Shown: piece by piece, positions 1-9,080 of the stretch | Layout of the letters: each line of letters opens with the position of its first letter | Numbering within the stretch: the stretch's first letter is position 1 | NCBI GenBank assembly: GCA_036784855.1 | Contig: JAZDSV010000099.1 | Span: forward strand, 1-31,559 | Source: Aphelidium insulamus | Lineage: Eukaryota; Aphelidiomycota; Aphelidea; Aphelidiaceae | Reading direction: 5' to 3' | DNA length: 31,559 nucleotides | The notes under the pieces: generated by a model | Told to the model about the DNA's origin: nothing | Database searches by the model: none | Seen by the model: only the letters and a program-made list of their open reading frames with translations | Position numbers and translations under genes: made by a program

Positions 1-36
1 TGCGACAATTTCGGTGTGAGCAACATCAATGCCGCA

Positions 37-3000
37 TCAAACGTCTTGTGCAGCAGATCCAAATTCCAACAACAAGGCATTGCTGCCCCTCCACGAAATC
101 CACGGCATCCTGTCAGCAGTAGCAGCCTGTTCATCATCGTTGTCACCCTGATGGCTGATAGAGTGTGCACTGCTGCCCCGACTGGTGGACTGTAGGCTAT
201 CGTTGGAGAGTTGGCGTCGGCGGCCACCCAGTCGCAGCTGCGACAGAACTTCTTGATAGCTGGCGGGGACTGTTGCGTGCATGATCGCCGTCCACTCCAC
301 TGGGCTGAAAGTGTTGCTGTATTGCATCGAAAAGTTTAATGCCTTGAATTGGTGTAGCTGCTGCAGCACACACAGACAAAAAGCAATGCCTGCGATAATT
401 ATTTATCTCAAGCTTCAATACAACTACACTCACCAACGATTAAGCCATCCTGAGTGAAGCGGCCATCGGGCTCTGTGCGCTGCCTGGAGTACTCTTCCCG
501 GATCTGCACCATGTTTTCGGCGTGCATGACAAGTATGGTGGGCACCAGCAGGTAAAAGTGTCGCATATGGCCAGCCTTGGACTGTTGCAGGTTCCCGGCA
601 AACACATCCACAAGCATCTGATAATCAGATAGTTAGTACCTCAATGACATTATTAGAATGTCTACTTTGACATAGTCGCTGCCATCCGAGAGAGCGCGCG
701 TATACGACTCGATGACACTGGTCAGAATGCTGCATATTAGTCTCTGCTCTATTGTAGTGCCTACCATATTTACATATCCTACCTCGTGGAATCCGCGAAT
801 AGCTTGTTTCGCTGCTCGGAATCCTCTGTGGCACCACCATCAACGACAATATTGTTTCTCGCCCACTCTGGTATGAACAGGGAAGCATCTCTCGCATCAT
901 CCAATTCGCAGTGGCGCATCATTCGCACCAGGCCAATTGCGTTGCCGATCACGGTGACCAGCTGGTGGAATCGCGACAAGTACGACAAACCATCAGAGTC
1001 CGTGCCGAGTTTCAGCAGGGCGCTGCTGACGACCGTGGTGCGTGTGTACGGATACAGCGCTCTGGAGCTACTGGCGTCCGTGGCGGATTCTTTGACGAAG
1101 CGCGCCTCGCGGATCAGGCATGATTGCACATAGTCGTCGTACAGATACTCGTTCAAGCTGCCGACTTTGTCCGCAACAGCTGATACGCGGTGTCCACCTG
1201 CAAATAGTTAATGCATATATTATGCAGTATATTAAACACTTGCCGAGGCGGCGACGATCCCAGCACTGTGCTTCTTGAGTGAGGATACGGCATGTGCCGC
1301 ACTCAGCACATTGATGTGTTTCATGTCCGACGCAGCGGCCGCCGTCTCAAAAAACACTTGTTGATGCAGGCTGTAGTTGAATGTGGTCAAGAACTGTGGC
1401 AGCCGCTCCATGATGGTGGTCAGGTCCAGCGTCTGTCCGAGAGTTCCCGATGGCAGGTGGACCTCCACCAGGTGCAGGCCGTACTTTTCCTCGGCCATCG
1501 CCCGCATCTGCATGTAGCTGAGCCAGTCGTGCGGGGCAATGGCGGTCAGGCGATAAAATTCTTTGTCCAGATAATTAGCCACTCGTTCTGAGATTAGTGT
1601 TAGATCCATCTGATACATGAATCATCATGGAACTTGCCGCGAAAATCAATAATGCGATCGCAGAAGCGGACGGGATTCAATTGCATCACATCTGTCAAGT
1701 CACGCCACGTCGAGCCAACAAGCGGGTTCCGGCCGTCCACGCCCAGGTGGCTGTGCACCTGCAATCGGAGATCGGCTTCTATTTCTTTGCACAGCGGCAA
1801 TATCAAATTCTGTTGATATTATTAGTAATATAATTCCTTAGGTAGACAGCAGCTTCTCACTCTCTCCAGCGTGTAGAGGATATATCGCCTAAAAAGACGT
1901 GGTGGTGTATCGGAGCCTGATTCCCAGTCTTTGTATACAGTTTGCAGCCACTGCATGGCGTCGTCGAGTGACATAATCACTAATGGTACAATGTTTCCGC
2001 ATGTCTTCATGAAGGTGCCCGAGAGGTAGATTCGCGCAAACGCAGGCAGGATAGTTCGGTTGTGAAAGCAGAATTCTCCTCGCACCCGGCTGCTACTACA
2101 ATTACATGGCGTATTCTGCTAACTAGCTACAACATTTTATACAAACCTTGTCACGGTTTGCCCAGTGAGAGTGCGGTATGATGCGACGAGGGACCGCAGT
2201 GACTTGCACGCAGCGTCATCAATTGTTTGCTGTCATGCAGTAAGAATTGCCATTCAAGAACAACAATTATTAGCATTACCGCCCTGTGCAACACGTTGAT
2301 GCAGGTTATCGCCACGCGCTGGCTTAGGGTCCTTCCAGCGAGACAGCGGCGCACAACAGCATGTTGACTGCAACGTCAACGCCATTGCCTTTGGCGGATT
2401 GCGGCTCGGCAAACTGATCTCAAAGTGAGTATCACATCACACATACATAAATACTAATTAATCACCTCAATGCGACGCATGGCCAAGTAGATTTGAAGAG
2501 AAATGTGCTTGAGTATGAAGGGCAGGTGGGCGCGTATGAATTCCTTTTTGCGACACAGCGCCACCGACAACTGCCTGGCACAGGCAAGCAGGTGGCAAAT
2601 GGGCCCAATCAGCGTGGACGAGACGGGGAGGCCGTGCGCGGTGAACAGATGCAATCCACTGGAGAGCCAGTGCAGGATGGCGGCCGAGTTCTGGTGGCCT
2701 TGCAGGATGAGCAGGCGCCGCGCCTCCAGCATCTCCACCACCGACATGGCGGATGAGATGCCGCTGTCTATCCGTGCCAGCCACGCAGTCACTGTCGCTT
2801 GCCACCGCTGTGCCTGACTGTATCGCGATGTACGGATAGTGAGTACCGATGGATGAAGTGATATTGAGGGTACCTCGGTAAACTACGCTCAAAGTCCTTC
2901 ATTGCGTCAGTGATGGCGCGGGTGGAACCCCAGTCGATAGCTTTGGCAAGGTCGGGCAGCCGTGACTTGAACTGCTGTTCAAGCAGCCACAGCACTCTGC

Positions 3001-4548
3001 CGGGCATCGACACCGCGGGCATCTTTGAACAGTGAGTGTCAAGTCATATAGTATTAGTTAAATAATATTAATACGCACCAGTCTACTGATGGCCGAGATC
3101 AGACGCAGAGCGCGGGCGTCCACCTGCTCCTCGGGCCAGCATGTTTGACATACAAGCAGGAGGCCAACGGTGCCGGGTAAGCCGAACTCGAGGCCACCTT
3201 GTTTAAGTGTCAACCATGACTATATTTTAATTCATTGACATACCAGTGGACTTTGTGCGCGCCAGTCGCTCCAGGCTCTCATCCATGACGGCGCCAATGG
3301 CAGCGCCGATACGGAGACTACTGCGCACGGATGCTGACTGGGCAACACAGTCACGCACCAGTCGGTCTCGGAACAGCGTGCTATCAATGCCGTCCACCTG
3401 GGCGCAAACCAGCGCATACGCGGCCGTATCCATCTCATCGGTGTCTGTGTTGGTTTGCTCGGCCATTTCAATCGAGTGTCGAAATGCGTTCCAGTGCTTG
3501 ACGAGGTCCACATTCTCCGCCACGGCCGCCTCCACATTGAACAGCAGTTCCAGTATGGTGGCCACGGATTCCGCAAGGTGGTGGCGGCCATCCACGCCGC
3601 GCCCTTGATTCTCTTGCCTTCCCGCTTGCGTCTACCGCCTCCAAGTGGCTGCCGGGCCCATTTCGGCAGCGGTGATGATGACGACTCAGAGGACGACGAA
3701 TTAGACGCAACACCATCTCCACTCAGCACGGCATTCATGGTGGCCAGTGAGTGCGCAAACACGCGGCAGAGACGTCGAACAACCGCCACCACTTGCGACA
3801 GCTTTACCAAACCACGCAGCATCAACTTGGTGGCATCTCGGGGTGGCATGTCAGCATTTTTGGTATCTGCCTCACCGCCGACATTATTCTCTCTATCGAT
3901 GTAATCATCTTCATCACTGCCATCATCCGCGTCTGACAGATCACCGACATAATCATCACCGCCATTCTCGCCAAACACCGCGTCCACATCTTCACGCAGC
4001 GTCCCATCTCCCGCCAAACTTAGCCACGGAATCAGCGAGTCTCGAAGCTGCACGTTACACGTCAATTCAGTATAATTAGATAAACAAAGATAATACCGAA
4101 TCTCCCAGCTCGCCCACTTCCCGGCCAATGGCACTGACGGACAGCACGGCCGACAGAGTATCGTTGCTGTTGTTGGCAGCACCGGCACCGAGGTCAGCCT
4201 GCAGCCTCTTCAGGAACCACGAATCTGCATAGTTGGCACTACTGGCCGCCTCGCCCACCGACACTGCCGTACGTGTCACCATCGGAACATATGCATGCAT
4301 GTAGATAGATATACTCTTGCATACACGTACCGGCACCATCTGCGGCAGATACCAAGTACGACTCGCGCACCGACAGATCCACGGCGCCCTGGGTGTCGAT
4401 CAACGCGTCCAGATGAGCGCGCCACTTGTCCAGCAGCGTTGCCTGCAGTGCTATACACATTGATGTAAGAGTTGTTGTTGGAGAGTGGCGGCATCCGGGG
4501 GTGCCCAGAGTGCTTACTGCTCTGCAATGCCGGGGCCGCGGTGTCCAT
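37..4548 (-). CDS. WASHC4: WASH complex subunit 4 (SWIP / WASH-7), 16 exons
   Basis: SWIP is a core subunit of the endosomal WASH complex, which activates Arp2/3 actin nucleation for receptor sorting. Recognised from collinear blocks that I recall from animal SWIP: RVANYLDKEFYRLTAI, YGLHLVEVHLPSGTL, GNAIGLVRMMRHCEL, MLVDVFAGN, plus ILPAFARIYLSGTFMKTCG and LQGHQNSAAILHWLSSGLH upstream. ATG is 4548-4546 and the stop is 39-37. Inferred introns: 390-433, 618-665, 742-782, 1198-1239 (or 1243), 1588-1637 (GC-AG), 1810-1860, 2090-2146, 2230-2279, 2414-2465, 2818-2873, 3023-3078, 3198-3243, 4048-4096, 4264-4330, 4451-4517. The product would be about 1240 residues (human is about 1170, from memory). 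Residues around 200-300 form an acidic and serine-rich linker. Frame is not clean at three places: near 3600 (a 32-nt GT-AG intron could explain it), near 2330, and near 1150 (see findings). Identity is secure; the exact exon map is less so. Confidence 0.93.
1588..1637 (-). other. WASHC4: GC-AG intron in WASHC4
   Basis: The donor is GCAAGT and the acceptor is CTCAG, with a CTAAC branch-like site. Splicing joins ...IIDFR to ERVANYLDKEFY in one frame and matches the order of the animal protein. The nearest GT (four bases downstream, inside GCAAGT) gives the wrong phase. Confidence 0.8.
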
Positions 4549-4963
4549 TATGCGAATGATTGTGTGCTGACTGTGGCTCCTTAATATCCTTGCTCAATGC
4601 TTCTGGCTGAACTACACAAATGTACATATAATGATGGAGTACGTGGTTGGCACATGGCCATTCTTTATCTGATATCGATAGATGGCATATCATTGCTAGA
4701 ATGCTTTGCCGTTCGCAAAACTTCACTGTCGGCACCTCGCCATAGCTTCATGGTGGAAACGCTATTTAGTTCACATTCTAATATTCGCATAATCATTGAA
4801 ACATTTAACGCAATGTAAATAATAAATATTTCCGCCAAGTTCAATTTTTATTTTACCCAATGCCAAGTAATATGGCCAATTATGATAAATGCACGGTAAG
4901 GAAATGGTTACCCTGGACCTTAACCCTCGCGTTGTCCATTCCTTCAACGCGACGAAACAAAAA
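4549..4963. promoter_or_regulatory. Divergent intergenic region between WASHC4 and the secreted ankyrin gene
   Basis: About 415 bp separate two start codons that point away from each other. It is AT-rich near 4800-4860, with an AATAAATATTT stretch at 4821-4831 that could serve as a TATA-like element for the rightward gene. No conserved coding stretch is visible. Its promoter role is inferred from gene orientation alone. Confidence 0.45.
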
Positions 4964-6277
4964 ATGGAGTACGCGTGCTGCGGAAAATGCATCCTACTCC
5001 TCCTGGTCGCACTGCTTCTTGCTGCGTCACCGGGTGTTGCCGTTCCAGTCAGGGATAATAAGCGTGGAGATGCTAATGAGGCCGCTGTCCGACGCCCAGT
5101 GGTGGCACGCAATATCGAGCAGCCCACACCATCCATCGATGACGCGGAGCTTTCTGCGGAAAACGCGGAAAACTCAAGAAAACATGGACAACCGATGCTT
5201 TCAGAGCCATCCAAACAAAAGCGGCAAAAGCAAGAACTCCCGTGGCCAGGTGCACGTGTATACGACACCGATCTGACAAGAACACGTATAATGGAGTATG
5301 TCAATACCAAGTCTGGCGTGTTTGGCATATTGAACAAGCAGGCATTAGCTGCGTACCTCCGCGACCATGAATGCATTGAGACAAGCTACTCGGCGGCGGC
5401 ATACTCCCACGACGCAACTAAATTCGCGCTGGAATGTGGTGCAGTCCCGGTGAAAGTGGCCAGAGCCGCGTCTGAGGCGCGCCGCTTTGATCTTGTCCAA
5501 CTGCTGAAGGATCAAGTTGATTTCACCCAGTCTCCACGTTGGGTTTGGGATGCCATAATGGCGGGCGACAAGGGTGCAGATCACCTTAATTGGCTTTTTG
5601 AGTTGGGAGCCAAGAACGTGGCCTTTACAGAAGATAATGCCGCACTGGACGGCTATCTGATGGCATTGAAGTGGCTGCACAGCAATGGAAATGCAAGGTT
5701 GGATGAAAATACATGCTCTAATGCGGCGCGTGGCGGTCATTTGAAAGTGTTGCAGTGGTTGCGTAGCGTCAACTGTCCGTGGAATGGAGAAACTTGTTCT
5801 GAGGCGGCTTCTAATGGACATTTGGCCGTGCTGCAGTGGGCACGCACTGGTGGCTGTCCGTGGGATGTACGGACATGTGATTTTGCTGCTGGGGGTGGGC
5901 ACTTGGACGTGCTTAAGTGGGCGCGCGCTAAATACTGTCCATGGGATGAACACACAAGTACCTATGCCGCCAAAAATCTGCATGAGCATGTGCTGAAATG
6001 GGCACTCGAGCACGGCTGCCCTAGAGACAATAATATTTGTACAATATCTGCGTTTAATGGACTTTTGGAAGTTTTGAAGTTGGCTCGGAAATATGAATAT
6101 CCTTGGAGTTCTACAGCCGCTGTTGCTGTAATTGGTGGGCACTTGGACATTTTGGAGTGGGCTTGCCGGCAGGGTTGCCCATGGGATCCAAATGAGTGTC
6201 GAGAAATAGCAGCTGGAAATGATCAAATTACCGCTTGGATAGATGAAAACCGTGCTCGATATGCCAATGGTCCGTAA
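4964..6277 (+). CDS. Secreted ankyrin-repeat protein (intact family member)
   Basis: A 437-residue product if translation starts at ATG 4964. That start is preferred because it opens directly with a signal peptide: MEYACCGKC, then the hydrophobic core ILLLLVALLLAAS. An in-frame ATG at 4889 would bury the signal. The mature part begins VAVPVRDNKRGDANEA, a motif shared with the decayed copies at 23.8, 26.1 and 30.4 kb. A non-ankyrin block follows (TDLTRTRIMEYVN, SYSAAAYS, VDFTQSPRWVWD), then about seven 27-28 residue repeats of the form GHLxVLQWARxxGCPWxxxTCxxAA. This repeat style is common in oomycete, plasmodiophorid and giant-virus proteins. No introns are needed. A poly(A) signal lies at 6293-6298. 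Export is inferred from the signal peptide; the target is unknown. Confidence 0.88.
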   Translation: MEYACCGKCILLLLVALLLAASPGVAVPVRDNKRGDANEAAVRRPVVARNIEQPTPSIDDAELSAENAENSRKHGQPMLSEPSKQKRQKQELPWPGARVYDTDLTRTRIMEYVNTKSGVFGILNKQALAAYLRDHECIETSYSAAAYSHDATKFALECGAVPVKVARAASEARRFDLVQLLKDQVDFTQSPRWVWDAIMAGDKGADHLNWLFELGAKNVAFTEDNAALDGYLMALKWLHSNGNARLDENTCSNAARGGHLKVLQWLRSVNCPWNGETCSEAASNGHLAVLQWARTGGCPWDVRTCDFAAGGGHLDVLKWARAKYCPWDEHTSTYAAKNLHEHVLKWALEHGCPRDNNICTISAFNGLLEVLKLARKYEYPWSSTAAVAVIGGHLDILEWACRQGCPWDPNECREIAAGNDQITAWIDENRARYANGP

Positions 6278-6292
6278 CTTCTCCGTAATGCC

Positions 6293-6298
6293 AATAAA
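6293..6298 (+). promoter_or_regulatory. AATAAA poly(A) signal of the secreted ankyrin gene
   Basis: Canonical hexamer 16 bases after the stop codon at 6277. Confidence 0.5.
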
Positions 6299-6414
6299 CA
6301 TCGTCGGCAATTCATGCTATTTAACATCTACGGCACATCTCTCTCTCACATTGGATAGATAGATAGATCGCACTTGTCCAATTGTGTTGAATTCTTCGTG
6401 AAAACATCGCCGTG

Positions 6415-8141
6415 ATGAGACCGGCCAGGCAATGCGTTCGCCGGCTGACATTTCTGGTCGCCGTGGCTGCCGTCAGTCTGCTGCTGCAGTGTGTGTCCTC
6501 CGCTTCACAGGACTACTACAGTCTGCTGGGGGTGGGCAGGCGTGCCTCGCCGGAGGAGTTGAGCCGTGCATACAAGCGGCTGGCCGTAAAGTACCATCCC
6601 GGTGCGTGGAGATGCTCTGCTCTGCTCTCTTTCTCTTTCTCTCTCTCTCTCTCACTCCTACTCTCTAATTGCACACTATGCTGCAGACAAGAACCGGAAC
6701 GCGGACGAGAAGAAAAAGAAGAAGAATGAGGACCTGTTCATGGAGATTTCCAACGCGTACCAAGTGCTCTCGGACCCCGAGAAGCGCAAGCTGTACGATC
6801 ACGGCGGTGAGGAGGCCGTGAAGCGCGCCGATGCGGGCGGCGGTCAGCATCACCATGACCCGTCTTCCTTCTTTGCCCAGTACGTGTGTTGGGGGTGGGT
6901 GTCAATCTGTTACTGACACGCTCACCGCAGGTTCGTGGGTGGCGTTGGGCGCAGATAAGGTTGGTTGCATACAGTGGCGCACAGCACACTTATATATATT
7001 CAACACCTCGCACAGAGCCACAAGAGCGCAAAAGTCCCAGCGTCAAGATGGTGCTGGAAGTTAGTCTGGTTGATCTGTTCCAGGGGAAAGTTATTGAGGT
7101 ATGTACGGTTCAAATCTGTCTATTGAAACTATAACCTTTGCGCAGGTCGAAGTGGACAAGCAAGTGACGTGCACACAGTGCAATGGTAGCGGTGCCAAGA
7201 GCGCGGACGATGTCAAGTCGTGTCCCGTGTGTGGTGGCCACGGTGTGCGCATAATGCAGCAGCAGATTGCCCCCGGCTTCTACCAGAAGATCCAGGCGAC
7301 GCAAGTGACATATGAAGATTTATGTAAAAGTATGCTAATTGCATTACAGGTGCGACAAGTGCCAGGGTAAGGGCAAGGTGGTCAAGGCTGCGTGCCCGCT
7401 GTGTCGCGGTACCAAGGTTGTGCGCGACACCGAGATTCTGGATGTGTCGATTGAGCCTGGCATGGACACTGGCGATGTTATTGTGCGTTTCATGTGATCT
7501 CTTAACTAAAACATTATATATACTCACACTATATACGTCCATGTAGACATTTGAGGGGGCCGCCGATGCCAAGCCTGACCACTCGCCCGGTGACATACAC
7601 TTTATCATTGAGTCGTCGCCGCACAATATCTTTACTCGCAGCGGTCACAATCTGCACATGGAGGAGACCATAACGCTGGTGGAGGCATGTTATAGATGAA
7701 TTGCTGTAATATATACCATTAATCTTCTTTGACAGGCACTTAATGGTTTCACTCATGAAGTGAAGCATTTGGATGGCACTGTGGTCAAACTAAGCCGACA
7801 GTCGATAACTCCTCCAGGTGTGCATAACAAACAAATCATTTCGGTGGGATACCTAACGTCACAGGCTTTGTCCAGGTGCTGAATGATCTGGGAATGCCGA
7901 TGCGGGACTCGCCAGACACGCGGGGTGTGTTGTATGTCAAGTACTCTGTGCTCTTCCCCACGCATCTGCATGTGAGCGATGCCGACAAGTCAGGTACGTG
8001 GGAGCTGTACTTGTCTGTACATGTTGTACATGCATTCATATGATTACAGCAATTGAATCACTGCTTGGCTCGGGCAAGACTGGAACCGCACCGCAGCAGC
8101 AGCCAAAGGGAAAGGCCGCTTTGGACCGAGATGAACTCTAA
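6415..8141 (+). CDS. SCJ1-like: ER-lumen DnaJ/Hsp40 co-chaperone (Scj1/ERdj3 type)
   Basis: A class-I Hsp40 that would stimulate BiP/Kar2 in the ER lumen. It opens with a signal peptide (core [16 protein letters not shown]). The J domain runs from [13 protein letters not shown] to YDHGGEEAV, and its HPD is split by the first intron. Four zinc motifs follow: [32 protein letters not shown]. Client-binding domains come next, and the protein ends in DRDEL, an HDEL/KDEL-like retrieval signal. Inferred introns: 6602-6686, 6880-6930, about 6951-7015, 7099-7145, 7301-7349 (GC-AG), 7483-7546, 7685-7735 (GC-AG), 7818-7864, 7994-8049. The donor of the third is unresolved, because the small exon from 6931 meets TAA unless spliced before about 6955; a GC donor at 6951 keeps phase. 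The product would be about 403 residues, close to yeast Scj1. Confidence 0.93.
6614..6660 (+). repeat. CT-rich microsatellite inside the first DnaJ intron
   Basis: An interrupted (CT)n/(TTTCTC)n tract. It makes this intron 85 bp, the longest in the gene, and may double as an extended polypyrimidine tract. Confidence 0.7.
7301..7349 (+). other. GC-AG intron in the DnaJ gene (donor GCAAGT)
   Basis: Splicing AC|GCAAGT to TTACAG|G restores [11 protein letters not shown], completing the third zinc motif. The GT four bases downstream has the wrong phase and would break the motif. Confidence 0.88.
7685..7735 (+). other. GC-AG intron in the DnaJ gene (donor GCATGT)
   Basis: GAG|GCATGT joined to GACAG|GCA gives [19 protein letters not shown] in frame. 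Using the GT inside GCATGT gives a shifted frame with an immediate TAA. Confidence 0.85.
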
Positions 8142-8345
8142 ACTGATCGTGGTCAGCGCGGCAACACGGCGCACCAATCACACACGCTGATTAAAGTCGC
8201 CGTTAAATTAAACCGCCTCCGCGCATCAGCTGCAGTTATATTCTGCATTTTTGCTGTCCAAGTCATATATATCTTATATCCAGCTATATCATCCCAGTAA
8301 ATACCCTTGATCATTACGACAACAACCAGCGCCATTGACGACACG

Positions 8346-8603
8346 ATGAACGGCGACAATAGCACCAACAGTGCATACATGCTGAGCACCAGACGCCCGA
8401 GCAGTGCCCAACAAAGCGCCAGCGTGTTTGAACAGCTGCGCACACCAGCCACACTGCAGTGGGACGCGTCCGTCGAACGGGAACGTGATCTCGAATCGGC
8501 GTCCGACACGTTGCCGATCGCGGTGTGGATGCAGTTGAAACAGCTGCCGGCCAGAGCGCAGAGTCTGCGCCGTCCCAGTCAGGCTCTAGCCTCGGCTCTT
8601 TAA
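8346..8603 (+). CDS. Small orphan ORF, 85 residues
   Basis: I do not recognise it. It opens with ATG 8346 (an in-frame ATT/ATC-rich stretch precedes it) and has GC-rich third positions like its neighbours. The first half is Ser/Thr/Gln-rich and polar; the second half has a charged WDASVERERDLESAS segment and a basic tail. No signal peptide or membrane segment. TATATAT-type sequence lies at 8264-8280, about 70 bases upstream. It sits 205 bp downstream of the DnaJ stop in the same direction, so it could also be part of a longer 3' UTR or of an unrecognised spliced gene. The opposite strand is also open here and encodes a hydrophobic stretch, but without a usable ATG. Confidence 0.35.
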   Translation: MNGDNSTNSAYMLSTRRPSSAQQSASVFEQLRTPATLQWDASVERERDLESASDTLPIAVWMQLKQLPARAQSLRRPSQALASAL

Positions 8604-8632
8604 AGTGTTTATGGTGTGTGGCATATTGCATA

Positions 8633-8757
8633 GAGAGACATGCCAACATTTGAATTCCGTATATCGAATAATGTGCAGTAGTCAGATTGCTATATCGAGA
8701 GACATGCCAACATTTGAATTCCGTATATCGAATAATGTGCAGTAGTCAGATTGCTAT
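8633..8757. repeat. Tandem duplication, 64-bp unit, two copies
   Basis: The sequence starting GAGAGACATGCCAAC at 8633 recurs at 8697 and matches base for base through TTGCTAT (ending 8693 and 8757). No coding sense is visible. It lies between the orphan ORF and the promoter of the glycosidase-like gene. Confidence 0.95.
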
Positions 8758-8938
8758 GATTCTTATTAATCAACTGAACTGTAAGGCTATCTTATGTGCG
8801 CACCCCAACTCAGCGTCGCATGGTATTACTGGTCAGGGTTGCATAGTATTAAAAAGCGGAAGCGACCAAATACCTATATTTCACAATCGCAGATGTATCC
8901 GCGCCAAATGCAATGACAATCGCCGAGCTCCGTCTCAG

Positions 8939-8975
8939 CCAATCACAGAATGCCTTGGCGCTTGCACTATAAATA
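8939..8975 (+). promoter_or_regulatory. CCAAT box and TATA box of the glycosidase-like gene
   Basis: CCAAT at 8939-8943 and TATAAATA at 8968-8975, about 105 bases before ATG 9081. Spacing and order are textbook for RNA polymerase II promoters. The start of transcription would fall near 9000. The rest of 8604-9080 shows no gene. Confidence 0.6.
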
Positions 8976-9080
8976 CTCCAATATGATACATTTCGCACAC
9001 TGCAAATATTTAACCCTCAACTTCCTTTTATTTCATCACATTTTTATCACCTTTAGACTGTATAGACATATATAATTATT

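Noticed and set aside
5345-6310. A 321-codon open frame antisense to the intact ankyrin gene
   Set aside because: Its apparent repeats are the reverse reading of the ankyrin repeats; no independent support.
8153-8509. Minus-strand frame with a hydrophobic segment (YALLVLLSPFIVSSMALVVVV)
   Set aside because: No ATG opens it before the hydrophobic part; the only start is GTG and the frame runs into a stop upstream. The plus strand has an ATG and coding-like third positions.
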